DNA of 64,000 nt, taken from positions 124,001-188,000 of the forward strand of contig NZ_FNCG01000015.1 of the NCBI RefSeq assembly GCF_900100945.1, in the 5' to 3' direction. Under the pieces are notes generated by a model. That model was given only the letters and a program-made list of their open reading frames with translations, had not been told where the DNA came from and searched no databases. A program made the position numbers and the translations under genes. Of this stretch, positions 33,158-42,043 are shown piece after piece; the first letter of the stretch is position 1; each line of letters opens with the position of its first letter. The DNA is from Mucilaginibacter gossypii. GTDB taxonomy: Bacteria; Bacteroidota; Bacteroidia; Sphingobacteriales; Sphingobacteriaceae.

Positions 33158-36013
33158 ATGACCCCTATTACAATTTACCCTATTCATCTTTTCCGAAGGA
33201 TCATCCCTTTTTGTGTTACCATTTTATGCAGCTTTGCTGCACTGGCTCAAAGTCAATCCCGGCCCGCTAAAGAACCTGTACTAAAAATACTCCGCAGCAT
33301 GAAAAGTCCGGATTCGGCAGCTGTGCTTGCAAAAAAGCTGATCGATTCGGCCAGGAAAAATAACAATAAACCATTTGAAGCGCGGGTGTTGCTGGCCCGG
33401 GCTTACCAGGCTTATGGCATTGGTAATGAACATGATGCTTTAACCTTTGGTCGTGAAGCTACCAAATTGACAACCACGGCCGATTCACTTACTTATGAAA
33501 AAGCACCAATAATGGTAGCCTACATGCTCAGCCGCGAAGCCAAAACGGTTGAAGCCTTAAACGTTGCTTTTAAAATACTGAAAGAGTGCGATAATAGGGG
33601 ATGGAAAAGTTTAAGTATAGACTGCCGCGCTTGTATTGCCGATATTTATCGGTCGATTGGTAACCCTAAACAAGCCCTGCCTTATGCTGAGCAAGCTTCA
33701 AAAGATGCATTGAGCATAAAAGATACAGCTTCTTATATTTTTGCGCTGAGTAACCTATCTAACATCCTTTCCGAACGGAGTATATCGTCGCCGGGTAACC
33801 TGGTAAAAGCTACCCGGCTAATGGAACAGGTACTTGATAAAAAGTATGCTCATTTTCTTTCAGATTTTAGCATAGCCCGTTACCAGGGCAATCTGGGCCG
33901 GCTTTACCTCATGACCAACCAGGATAAAAAGGCAGAGGAGATCCTGATGAAATCACTGGAATTATCCCGCAAAGGCGAGTTCAAAACTCTCGAAAAGCAT
34001 AACCTTAACGAACTTATGACCATGTATGTTGATCATAAGGAGTTTAAGAAGGCCGCGCGATACGGGGAAATGGCGGTTAGTATCCAACCCGAATCACAAA
34101 GTAACATCACCGTACAAAAAAACATCTATAATCATTTAACCGATGCATATGAAGGTATTGGTGATTATAAAAACGCTTTTAAGTATAGTTATCTGTACCG
34201 GCGGCTTAATGACAGTATCAACCAGCTTGATAAAGCAAGGGATGCTTCCGAACTGGATAAAAAATACCAGGCCGATAAACGGTTATTAATAGCCGCCGGT
34301 GAAACTAAGCTGGTTGAGGTACAACGGAATTTTTTAATTGTGCTTGCGCTGTTTATAGTAATGTCCTCCATTATCAGTTATCGTTGGTTTATTCTTAAAA
34401 AGAAAAGAGAGACGGCGTTGCTGGCCGAAGAACATAGTCAACTGGAAAAAATGGATGCTATGAAAACACGCTTTTTTGCAAACGTAAGTCATGAATTACG
34501 CACTCCATTAACGCTCATCATGGGGCCGGCGGTTCAGCTCCTGGCTTTTACTAATTATGAAGATGAACAGCTTAACATGCTGCATTCGATATTACGCAAT
34601 AGCAAAAAGCTACTCAATATGGCCAACGAATTGCTTGATCTTGGCAAATTGGAAGCAGGGAAATTAGCATTACAACCCCAGCCCGTTGCATTATTATCAT
34701 TTGTAAAGATACTATACCAGGGTTTTGTATCGGCCGCTGAATATAAACAAATGGATTACAGACTGCTCAACTTCATTGATCCGGCGCTTTTTGTTTTGCT
34801 CGATCAGGAAAAGTTTGAAAAAATAGCTAATAACCTCATCAGTAATGCTATTAAGTTTACGCCTTATGCAGGTACTATAACCATTACTGCTGATATAAAG
34901 CTGGAAATGATTGAGTTTGGAGTAGCCAATACCGGTGTGGGGATTCATCCGGATGATCTGCCTAACATTTTTGACCGCTATTACCAGGGCAGAGGTAATA
35001 ACGAACCCTCAGAAGGCGGCACTGGCATAGGCCTTGCTATAGCACGTGAACTTACAGAACTGATGGGCGGGCATATTGCGGTTGATAATAATTGGGGAAA
35101 GGGTGTGTTTTTTAAGATAGTTATCCCGTTTAAGGCAACTGAAAAGCCGGCAACTGAAGTGTCCGGAACAGAAGCCGTAATTGTTTCGAATAGTAAAACC
35201 GTGGGGAAAGACACTAACGGGGAACTTATTATGCTGGTTGAAGACCATCATGAAATGGCTGCTTACATTGCAGATATTTTACGGCCACAATATCGACTCA
35301 TCACTGCCGGCAATGGCCGCGCAGCACTGCAAAAACTGCAGGATATGCCGGTAATGCCCAGCCTGATCATATCAGATGTGATGATGCCCGAAATGGATGG
35401 CTTTACCCTGCTTGAAACCCTGAAGCAAAGCCCGGCTTACTGCAACATCCCAGTGATCATGCTCACCGCACTGGCCAATACACGGCATAAGCTTAAAGCG
35501 CTTCATATTGGTGTTGATGATTATCTCACCAAACCATTTTTAAGCAGCGAATTGCTTGCACGCACTGTTAATCTTATTAACAACGCCGCCGCCCGCTCCG
35601 GGGCTACCATCTCTGATGATGATGAGCTGATTACAGGAACCAATGATCTGCAGATTGAACAACCGGCAGAAAACCCGGGCTTGAAACTTTCGCCTGCCGA
35701 TTTATCCTGGCTTGAGGAATTGGAAGCCCGGGTACGAAAACATACCGGCAAAACCGATCTTACGCTTGCCGCCCTGAGCTATGAACTGGCGATCAGTGAG
35801 CGGCAATTGTTTCGCCGCATAAAATCAATTACCGGACTTACGCCTAATAAATACATCCGCGCCATTAAATTGCAAATAGCACGCGAAGCTATCGAAAGCG
35901 GCAAGTACCGCACCATTGCCGAAGTATCATATGCCGCGGGGTTTGATACACCTGCATACTTTGGCAAATTGTTTAAGGAACATTATGGCCGCGACGTTAA
36001 CGAGCTACTTTAA
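33158..36013 (+). CDS. Hybrid two-component sensor kinase with response regulator and AraC DNA-binding domain
   Basis: A 951-residue protein from the ATG at 33158; the frame opens 5 codons earlier. In order: signal peptide (about 1-31, ending AALAQ), a TPR-rich periplasmic sensor (about 40-385), a transmembrane helix at about 391-412, HisKA with phosphorylated His445 (NVSHELRTPL), an ATPase domain with N and G boxes (NLISNAIKFTP, GTGIGLAIA), a receiver domain with Asp740 (SDVMMPEMDGF), and a C-terminal AraC helix-turn-helix (about 850-951). It therefore senses and binds DNA in one polypeptide. The TPR sensor differs from the beta-propeller of polysaccharide-sensing HTCS proteins. Confidence 0.93.
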   Translation: MTPITIYPIHLFRRIIPFCVTILCSFAALAQSQSRPAKEPVLKILRSMKSPDSAAVLAKKLIDSARKNNNKPFEARVLLARAYQAYGIGNEHDALTFGREATKLTTTADSLTYEKAPIMVAYMLSREAKTVEALNVAFKILKECDNRGWKSLSIDCRACIADIYRSIGNPKQALPYAEQASKDALSIKDTASYIFALSNLSNILSERSISSPGNLVKATRLMEQVLDKKYAHFLSDFSIARYQGNLGRLYLMTNQDKKAEEILMKSLELSRKGEFKTLEKHNLNELMTMYVDHKEFKKAARYGEMAVSIQPESQSNITVQKNIYNHLTDAYEGIGDYKNAFKYSYLYRRLNDSINQLDKARDASELDKKYQADKRLLIAAGETKLVEVQRNFLIVLALFIVMSSIISYRWFILKKKRETALLAEEHSQLEKMDAMKTRFFANVSHELRTPLTLIMGPAVQLLAFTNYEDEQLNMLHSILRNSKKLLNMANELLDLGKLEAGKLALQPQPVALLSFVKILYQGFVSAAEYKQMDYRLLNFIDPALFVLLDQEKFEKIANNLISNAIKFTPYAGTITITADIKLEMIEFGVANTGVGIHPDDLPNIFDRYYQGRGNNEPSEGGTGIGLAIARELTELMGGHIAVDNNWGKGVFFKIVIPFKATEKPATEVSGTEAVIVSNSKTVGKDTNGELIMLVEDHHEMAAYIADILRPQYRLITAGNGRAALQKLQDMPVMPSLIISDVMMPEMDGFTLLETLKQSPAYCNIPVIMLTALANTRHKLKALHIGVDDYLTKPFLSSELLARTVNLINNAAARSGATISDDDELITGTNDLQIEQPAENPGLKLSPADLSWLEELEARVRKHTGKTDLTLAALSYELAISERQLFRRIKSITGLTPNKYIRAIKLQIAREAIESGKYRTIAEVSYAAGFDTPAYFGKLFKEHYGRDVNELL

Positions 36014-36080
36014 ACAATCCGGCCGGTTATCATTGTCTTCTTAATTTTCAGAAATCTTTAACTGACAGGAGGCTTTTTTT

Positions 36081-36142
36081 AAGCAAATGGCGGTTTTATA
36101 AAGCTAAATGGCAGTTTTATTATATCGCTTTTAGGCAGCTTT
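36081..36142 (+). promoter_or_regulatory. Tandem 21-bp direct repeats and -7-like box before the zinc-ribbon gene
   Basis: AAATGGCGGTTTTATA and AAATGGCAGTTTTATT repeat with a 21-bp period (ATGGC at 36087 and 36108). A degenerate third unit (TAGGCAGC) follows at 36132. CAGCTTTG (36135-36142) is one base off TAnnTTTG. Two helical turns of spacing fits AraC-type direct-repeat operators. Confidence 0.45.
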
Positions 36143-36168
36143 GTGAGATACAATCACCCCCTAATATA

Positions 36169-36390
36169 ATGACTGTGACTTTTAATGAGGATAACCTCCG
36201 TACCCTTAACAGCCAAACCGATACAATACCAACTATCGGCAAAGCGCCTGATGCAATATGTCCGAGATGCAAAAACAAATTTTGCGACCGGATAAAAAGA
36301 GGTGCTATTGTTAAACTGTTGCTTCCCCGGCTTGCAGTAAAACGCTATCGCTGCAGCAGGTGCTCAAACAGGTTTTATAAACGCGGATAA
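36169..36390 (+). CDS. Small zinc-ribbon-like hypothetical protein
   Basis: A 73-residue protein. The second half reads CPRCKNKFC, then a basic segment RGAIVKLLLPRLAVKRYRC, then CSRC with NRFYKRG at the end. The four or more cysteines spaced as two CPxC/CSRC knuckles suggest a zinc ribbon. I do not recognise a named family. It lies downstream of the hybrid kinase with candidate operators between the two. It may be the kinase's target, but this is inferred from position only. Confidence 0.65.
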   Translation: MTVTFNEDNLRTLNSQTDTIPTIGKAPDAICPRCKNKFCDRIKRGAIVKLLLPRLAVKRYRCSRCSNRFYKRG

Positions 36391-36595
36391 ATTTATTTAA
36401 GCATCTACCTTTTATTTTTTAGGATAGCAAGAGAAATCAGCCTTTCAACTTAAACTTGAATTATGCCTGATTTTAATTGTGCTTTGCCGGTTTACTTTCG
36501 GGTAGCCGGCATTGTTTTTTTGCAGATACATCACCTTATATCCTATAAGACGGAACGCGCTGTTCCATTGATGTCTGCATATTCCGCCAACAAAA
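36391..36595. other. Gap between the zinc-ribbon gene and pyk
   Basis: No convincing gene is seen. A 70-codon plus-strand frame (36463-36675) runs over the pyk terminator and into pyk, has no family-like sequence and is not annotated. Confidence 0.4.
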
Positions 36596-36625
36596 AAGCC
36601 CGCCAGTTATCCCGGCGAGCCTTCT
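36595..36625 (-). terminator. Intrinsic terminator after pyk
   Basis: On the minus strand AAGGCTCGCC pairs with GGCGGGCTTT through two G-U wobbles, followed by TTTT. Confidence 0.65.
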
Positions 36626-36652
36626 TCATTAAAAGTAAGATTTTAAATAGCC

Positions 36653-38092
36653 TTATTCCACAACGCTTAATTTAAGCGTATTGGTTTTACCCTGTTTAAT
36701 TATAGGGGTAGAAGCCGTGTTAACAACTACGTCGCCCGTTTTAATCAGGCCTTCAGCTTTAAGGATGTCGTTAACATCAGCAATGGTTTGATCTGTGCTT
36801 TCCAGCTGATCATAATAATACGCCCTCACACCCCAAACGAGGCTAAGCGCATTCAATAGCTGCTTATTTGATGTAAAGATATATGTACTGGCTTTAGGCC
36901 TGTGGCTTGATATTTCAAATGCAGTATAACCTGAAGTAGTCATGGAAACGATACCTACCGCATTACTTTGCTCAGCAATATGTACGGCAGATTCGCAAAG
37001 TGCATTGATCAGGAAATCCGGAGAAGAAGGGTCTTTAACTGTTGCTTGCTTTGGAGCGTTAAACGGATAGCCTAATTCTTCAACATTGCGTACAATTTTG
37101 GCCATAGTTTCAATAACAATAACCGGGAACTCACCAACTGATGTTTCGCCGCTTAACATAACCGCATCGGCACCATCAAGTACAGAGTTGGCAACGTCAT
37201 TCACTTCGGCACGGGTTGGGCGTGGTGTGGTGATCATTGATTCCAGCATCTGGGTAGCTACGATAACCGGCTTTGAAGCAGCGCGACATTTACGGGCAAT
37301 CATTTTTTGCAGTAACGGTACTTCTTCAAGCGGCATTTCAACACCAAGGTCACCACGGGCAACCATTACACCATCTGTAGCAGCAATAATGGCATCAATA
37401 TTTTCAATAGCTTCCGGCTTTTCAACTTTGGCAATTACCTTAGCCGCCGAACCGTTGCGTGCTATAATACGTTTCAAGTCAATGATATCCTCGCCTGTGC
37501 GAACAAAAGAAAGACCGATCCATTCAACATCCTGTTTAAGGGCAAATTCAAGATTGATCAAATCTTCTTCGGTTAAGCTTGGGATAGACACTTTGGTGTT
37601 AGGCAGGTTAACACCCTTGCGTGACGTTAAGATACCGCCGTGAACAACCTCACATATAACTGTATCAATTTTGTTGGTTTCAATAACCCTTAACTGCAGT
37701 TTGCCGTCATCAAGCAAAATAATTTCGTTTGCCTGTACGTCCTGTGGGAAGGTATCATAAGTAATATAGATCTGCTCATCGTTACCAATGCACTCGTGAG
37801 TGGTAATTTTAATGTGCGTTCCGTTAACTAAATGAATACCGCCGTCCTTTACCAACCCGATGCGGATCTTTGGGCCCTGTAAATCGGCCAGGATACCTAC
37901 GTTGGTTTTGTATTGCTCGTTAATTTCACGGATAAGATCGATCACTACCTTATGATCTTCAGGCTTACCGTGCGAAAAATTAAGACGGCAAACGTTAACA
38001 CCTGCCTTGATCATCGCTAATAAAACATCCTTTTTAGCTGATGCCGGCCCCATGGTGGCAACAATTTTTGTACGATTATAGTATAGTTCCAT
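36653..38092 (-). CDS. pyk: Pyruvate kinase
   Basis: A 479-residue glycolytic enzyme that converts phosphoenolpyruvate and ADP to pyruvate and ATP. Features in order: KIVATMGPASAKKD, VCRLNFSHGKPEDH, ILADLQGPKIRIG, and the active-site region VMVARGDLGVEMP. MLESMITTPRPTRAEVNDVA and MLSGETSVGEFP complete it. The C-terminal allosteric domain (about 345-479) is present. It ends in a terminator and is monocistronic. Confidence 0.96.
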   Translation of the reverse strand: MELYYNRTKIVATMGPASAKKDVLLAMIKAGVNVCRLNFSHGKPEDHKVVIDLIREINEQYKTNVGILADLQGPKIRIGLVKDGGIHLVNGTHIKITTHECIGNDEQIYITYDTFPQDVQANEIILLDDGKLQLRVIETNKIDTVICEVVHGGILTSRKGVNLPNTKVSIPSLTEEDLINLEFALKQDVEWIGLSFVRTGEDIIDLKRIIARNGSAAKVIAKVEKPEAIENIDAIIAATDGVMVARGDLGVEMPLEEVPLLQKMIARKCRAASKPVIVATQMLESMITTPRPTRAEVNDVANSVLDGADAVMLSGETSVGEFPVIVIETMAKIVRNVEELGYPFNAPKQATVKDPSSPDFLINALCESAVHIAEQSNAVGIVSMTTSGYTAFEISSHRPKASTYIFTSNKQLLNALSLVWGVRAYYYDQLESTDQTIADVNDILKAEGLIKTGDVVVNTASTPIIKQGKTNTLKLSVVE

Positions 38093-38157
38093 ATTATTCG
38101 GGTTAAAACTGGAGGGTATTTAATGATTGTAAAATCAACATCTTTTTAAATTCGGCG

Positions 38158-38583
38158 CTAAAATAAAAGATTTTCCCGTGATTTTATTTTTTTTGGGTCA
38201 ATCTTTACAGCTGCAACAATCTCTGGTATTTTATTTAGCGATGAAATGATCGTATCAAGCTCATTATCATCTATATAGTTACGGATCATTAAAAAATAGT
38301 CGGCACTTTTTATTTCAGGCACCAGGTAGCCATCTGAGCCTTTATTGCCTATAAAGAAGAAGTCTGTTTCGGTGGTTTCCCAGCTATAACGGTATAATGA
38401 AAACAAAACAGGTTCGCTCCCGGGGTAAATATCTACTTCCAGGTCATCGGTTTTTACGAAATTAAAATTCAAGTACTTGTTTATAAGAAAACAAACCCGG
38501 TAATCTTTAAGTGAGCTTGTTACTGCAATGAGCACAAAATCAAAATCGATCTCAAACTTTAAAAATTTCCTGTTCAAAATCAT
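38158..38583 (-). CDS. IPExxxVDY family protein
   Basis: A 141-residue protein of a small Bacteroidota family named after a conserved IPExxxVDY stretch; here it is VPEIKSADYFLMI near residue 90. It begins LNRKFLKFEIDFDFVLIAVT, usual for the family. Function is unknown. It is divergent from acpP, the position in which I know this family from other genomes. It has an exact -7 box 15 nt before its ATG. Confidence 0.82.
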   Translation of the reverse strand: MILNRKFLKFEIDFDFVLIAVTSSLKDYRVCFLINKYLNFNFVKTDDLEVDIYPGSEPVLFSLYRYSWETTETDFFFIGNKGSDGYLVPEIKSADYFLMIRNYIDDNELDTIISSLNKIPEIVAAVKIDPKKIKSRENLLF

Positions 38584-38597
38584 TACTTTTACGCCGT

Positions 38598-38605
38598 CAA
38601 AATTA
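38598..38605 (-). promoter_or_regulatory. Bacteroidota -7 box for the IPExxxVDY gene
   Basis: The minus strand reads TAATTTTG, matching TAnnTTTG, 15 nt before the ATG. Confidence 0.5.
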
Positions 38606-38663
38606 CTAATACAAACCGTTTCAATAAAATTTTGTTTAGAGATTTATATTGTAAAAGTTTTAG

Positions 38664-38695
38664 ATTTGTTTATTGACAGAATTTATTTTTCTTTG
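38664..38695 (+). promoter_or_regulatory. Promoter of acpP-fabF-rnc
   Basis: TTTG (38664-38667) and TTTCTTTG (38688-38695) are separated by 20 bp. The -7 box is one base off TAnnTTTG, while the -33 TTTG is exact. It lies 37 nt before the acpP ATG. Confidence 0.5.
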
Positions 38696-38731
38696 CACTG
38701 AATTTTTATTAATCATTAAACTATAAAGACT

Positions 38732-38968
38732 ATGTCTGATATCGCTTCAAGAGTAAAAGCTATTATCGTAGAAAAACTGGGTGTTGACGAAAGTGAAGTT
38801 ACGCCAGAAGCGAGTTTCACCAACGATCTTGGTGCCGACTCGTTAGACACCGTGGAATTAATCATGGAGTTTGAAAAAGAATTTAACGTGGCTATTCCTG
38901 ACGATCAGGCTGAAACTATTGGTACTGTTGGCCAGGCAGTTGCTTACCTTGAAAAAAACGTTAAATAA
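38732..38968 (+). CDS. acpP: Acyl carrier protein
   Basis: A 78-residue acidic protein with the phosphopantetheine attachment site GADSLDTVELIM (Ser38). The start (MSDIASRVKAIIVEKLGV) and end (QAVAYLEKNVK) are standard. It carries growing acyl chains in type II fatty acid synthesis and is followed at 20 bp by fabF. Confidence 0.97.
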   Translation: MSDIASRVKAIIVEKLGVDESEVTPEASFTNDLGADSLDTVELIMEFEKEFNVAIPDDQAETIGTVGQAVAYLEKNVK

Positions 38969-38987
38969 AACTCCTTAACTGGATTAA

Positions 38988-40241
38988 ATGGAGTTTAAAA
39001 GAGTTGTAGTAACCGGGCTTGGAGCACTTACTCCTATTGGTAACACTGTTTCAGATTATTGGAACGGACTGATCAATGGAGTAAGTGGCGCTGCCTTGAT
39101 CAAAAGTTTTGATACCGAAAAATTCAAAACTAAGTTTGCGTGCGAAGTAAAAGACTTTGACGCGGATGGTTTTTTGGGCCGTAAAGACGCCCGCAAATTG
39201 GATCCCTTTGTACAATACGCCTTATTTTCAACCGAAGAAGCCGTAAAAGACGCAGGGTTAGATTTTTCAAAACTGGATACCAGCCGTATTGGCGTTATCT
39301 GGGGCTCGGGTATTGGGGGGTTAAAAACTTTCCTCGACGAGGTGACGGCCTTTGCCAAAGGTGATGGCTCTCCGCGTTTTAACCCGTTCTTTATCCCTAA
39401 AATGATTGCCGATATAGCCCCCGGCCATATATCTATTAAATATGGTTTGCGCGGCCCCAACTTCACTACTGTTTCGGCATGTGCTTCATCAAATAATTCC
39501 TTGATAGATTCATTTAACTACATCCGCCTGGGTAAAGCTAACATGTTCATCAGCGGTGGTTCTGAAGCCATTATCAACGAAGCCGGCATAGGTGGTTTTA
39601 ACGCCATGCATGCATTATCAACCCGAAACGATGATCCGGCAACGGCATCACGTCCGTTTGATCTGGACAGGGATGGTTTTGTGGCCGGTGAAGGAGCAGG
39701 TACTATCATTTTAGAGGAGTTAGAGCATGCAAAAGCCCGCGGCGCTAAAATATACGCCGAAATGATGGGTGGCGGCATGAGCGCCGATGCCTATCACATG
39801 ACAGCACCTCATCCCGATGGCTTAGGTGCCGCATTTGTAATGCGCGCAGCCCTCGAAGATGCTAAACTTAGCCCTGCCGATATTGATTATGTGAACGTTC
39901 ACGGCACATCAACCCCAATCGGTGATCCGCAGGAAATTAAAGCAATACAGGATGTGTTTGGCGATGATATTTACCGTATCAACATTAGCTCAACCAAATC
40001 AATGACTGGCCATTTACTTGGTGCTGCCGGCGCGGTTGAAGCTATTGCATCGATACTGGCATTAAAACATGGTATCATCCCTCCAACCATTAATCACTTT
40101 ACTGATGATCCGGCTTTTGATCCTAAGATCAATTTCACTTTCAATACCGCTCAAAAACGCGATATTAATATAGTGCAAAGCAATGGATTTGGTTTTGGCG
40201 GACACAACGCTTCTGTAATATTTAAAAAGTACGAAGATTAA
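38988..40241 (+). CDS. fabF: Beta-ketoacyl-ACP synthase II
   Basis: A 417-residue condensing enzyme that elongates acyl-ACP with malonyl-ACP. It starts FKRVVVTGLGALTPIGNTV. The catalytic Cys is in VSACASSNNSLID and the two His in NVHGTSTPIGDP and TKSMTGHLLGAAGAVE. The end GFGFGGHNASVIFKKYE is typical. It sits between acpP and rnc in a conserved operon and complements FabH at 21022. Confidence 0.96.
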   Translation: MEFKRVVVTGLGALTPIGNTVSDYWNGLINGVSGAALIKSFDTEKFKTKFACEVKDFDADGFLGRKDARKLDPFVQYALFSTEEAVKDAGLDFSKLDTSRIGVIWGSGIGGLKTFLDEVTAFAKGDGSPRFNPFFIPKMIADIAPGHISIKYGLRGPNFTTVSACASSNNSLIDSFNYIRLGKANMFISGGSEAIINEAGIGGFNAMHALSTRNDDPATASRPFDLDRDGFVAGEGAGTIILEELEHAKARGAKIYAEMMGGGMSADAYHMTAPHPDGLGAAFVMRAALEDAKLSPADIDYVNVHGTSTPIGDPQEIKAIQDVFGDDIYRINISSTKSMTGHLLGAAGAVEAIASILALKHGIIPPTINHFTDDPAFDPKINFTFNTAQKRDINIVQSNGFGFGGHNASVIFKKYED

Positions 40242-40251
40242 TTGTGGTTTG

Positions 40252-40977
40252 ATGCCTATAAGTCGGTTCTACAAGCTTTATATATCACCCAACAGAAAGT
40301 ATGTTAAAATTTTAAAGAATTTGCTCGGTTTTGTGCCGGGCAATTTGTCTTTATACCGCATGGCTTTCCGTCATAAATCGGTAGCCCAAAACATCAAGAA
40401 GGGGGTAAAAAACAGTAACGAACGCCTGGAATTTTTGGGCGATGCCGTACTGGGCAGTGTTGTTGCTGAAGTACTTTTTAAATTATACCCTTATGAAGAT
40501 GAGGGCTTTTTGACCGAATTACGCTCAAAAATAGTAAGCCGTGTAAACCTTAACGCACTCGGAAAAAAACTTGGCTTTGATAAATTGATTGAGTATGACA
40601 ACCGTATGCTTAACTCAAGCAGGCAGGGATCATTACTGGGCGATGCCTTTGAAGCCCTGATTGGCGCGGTTTATTTGGATAAAGGCTATGACTTTACCAA
40701 AAACTTCCTCATCAACCACATCATAAAACCTCATATTGATATTCATACGCTTGAGCAAACGGAAACTAACTTCAAAAGCAAGCTTATTGAATGGTGCCAG
40801 CGACATGGCCGCGATATTATTTTTGAACTGGTAACCAACCAGGACGGCGAAAGCACCAAGCTTTTCACTGTACAGGCCAATATAGATGGTGAAGTGATGG
40901 GCTCGGGCAAAGAATTCAGTAAAAAGAACGCCGAAAAGCTTGCCGCTGAAAAAGCATGCGAAGCCTTGGGGATCTGA
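40252..40977 (+). CDS. rnc: Ribonuclease III
   Basis: Start placed at the ATG at 40252, 10 nt after fabF; a TTG just before it is disfavoured. The 241-residue protein has an N-terminal endonuclease domain with the signature NERLEFLGDAVLGSVV and the second acidic cluster GDAFEALIGAVYLD. A C-terminal double-stranded RNA-binding domain runs from about 165 (NFKSKLIEWCQRHG) to the end (AEKLAAEKACEAL). It cleaves double-stranded RNA in rRNA maturation and mRNA decay. Confidence 0.95.
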   Translation: MPISRFYKLYISPNRKYVKILKNLLGFVPGNLSLYRMAFRHKSVAQNIKKGVKNSNERLEFLGDAVLGSVVAEVLFKLYPYEDEGFLTELRSKIVSRVNLNALGKKLGFDKLIEYDNRMLNSSRQGSLLGDAFEALIGAVYLDKGYDFTKNFLINHIIKPHIDIHTLEQTETNFKSKLIEWCQRHGRDIIFELVTNQDGESTKLFTVQANIDGEVMGSGKEFSKKNAEKLAAEKACEALGI

Positions 40978-40995
40978 TTCAAAGTATTTTAACGA

Positions 40996-41805
40996 TTAAA
41001 GCGGCAGTTTTTTTTCCTTTTTAAGTTCTACCGGCCCTTCACCCAATTTAACAGTTGAATCCGGCACGATGAATGTTGGGCTGTTTAGCTTTTCGAGCTT
41101 TTCTTTATCACTGCTATTTTTGTAATATTCATATGCCCGTATGGTGTGCTTTATCAGGTCATAATCAGTCCAGGCTTTAATATCCTTGTAGGTAGGCGTA
41201 TAATAATTCATGAATTTACGGGCAAGGCTATCAGTAGCCAGTCCGGTATATTGCTTCACAAATGGGATGTTGTAATGTTTGTGAATTTCGGCCTGCTCCA
41301 ATTCGCTTTGGGCGTTTTGAGCGAAGCGACGTGCGCGATTGGGAGTTGTTCCTAAAAGCTCGTAAAGGCCGGTTACAGGGTTACTTAAAAAAGATAACGC
41401 GGGCGGCTTGCCATTATAATAAGTTCCCTGTTTCTTATAATCGTTTAACACCTGGTTTATCTCCTGCCTCTTGGTTTGGCCAACAACTTTTACCTCGTCA
41501 AGTTTTATAATGGGCTGCATGTAAACGGGCATGTCGCTATTGTTCAGTACCACTACTTTTTGAGGGGTATAGTCATCGCGGGAAAAAAGCAGGGTATCGC
41601 CAACACGGGTTTTTATGCTAAACCAGCCAACATCATCACTAAGTATCAATGTTTTGGTATTCAGATCTTTAACAAAAACCTGCCCTACACGCTCATTGGT
41701 CACCTTTTTTGAGATAACCCCTTTTACCGTAAACTCCTGGGCCGAAACATGAACGGTAATGAGGTATAGAACCCCTGTTAAAAGCAGGTATAAATAGTTG
41801 CGCAT
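40996..41805 (-). CDS. Secreted carboxypeptidase-regulatory-like domain protein
   Basis: A 269-residue protein with a signal peptide (about 1-22, ending HVSAQ). A CarboxypepD_reg-like beta-sandwich follows (about 23-115: FTVKGVISKKVTNERVGQVF, GDTLLFSRDDYTPQKVVV). The helical C-terminal half (about 120-269) contains IKLDEVKVVGQTKRQEINQV and LYELLGTTPNRARRFAQ. Such proteins are common in Bacteroidota, sometimes near TonB systems, and probably lie in the periplasm. Function unknown. Confidence 0.75.
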   Translation of the reverse strand: MRNYLYLLLTGVLYLITVHVSAQEFTVKGVISKKVTNERVGQVFVKDLNTKTLILSDDVGWFSIKTRVGDTLLFSRDDYTPQKVVVLNNSDMPVYMQPIIKLDEVKVVGQTKRQEINQVLNDYKKQGTYYNGKPPALSFLSNPVTGLYELLGTTPNRARRFAQNAQSELEQAEIHKHYNIPFVKQYTGLATDSLARKFMNYYTPTYKDIKAWTDYDLIKHTIRAYEYYKNSSDKEKLEKLNSPTFIVPDSTVKLGEGPVELKKEKKLPL

Positions 41806-41879
41806 CAGTGATAATTGAACGTAAATATAGGAAGTGTATTTTATTTGAAATGTGAAAAAGTGTTAAAGCGCTTCGCTTT

Positions 41880-42023
41880 GGTGGTTGGAGGTTAGAGACT
41901 GGAGGTTAGTTTTTATTTTTTTTGAATGATAAACTCTCTCTATTGAATTTATTTCAAATCCGAAATTTAACATTCGAAATCCGAGTGACCTAACCTCTAA
42001 TCTCCGATCTCTAACCTCTAACT
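41880..42023. repeat. Intergenic inverted repeat family R3 (GGAGGTTAGAGA type)
   Basis: The left arm GGTTGGAGGTTAGAGACTGG (41881-41900) faces right-arm units CTAACCTCTAATCTCC and GATCTCTAACCTCTAAC (41990-42023). It ends directly before the yicC promoter box. Confidence 0.7.
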
Positions 42024-42031
42024 AAATTTGC

Positions 42032-42039
42032 TATCTTTG
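42032..42039 (+). promoter_or_regulatory. Bacteroidota -7 box placed 4 nt before the yicC start
   Basis: TATCTTTG is an exact match and is followed by CCGC and the ATG. Same spacing as at rpiB, so the message is probably leaderless. Confidence 0.55.
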
Positions 42040-42043
42040 CCGC

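Noticed and set aside
36463..36675. 70-codon plus-strand ORF between the zinc-ribbon gene and pyk
   Set aside because: It runs through the pyk terminator into the pyk 3' end on the other strand and has no family-like sequence.
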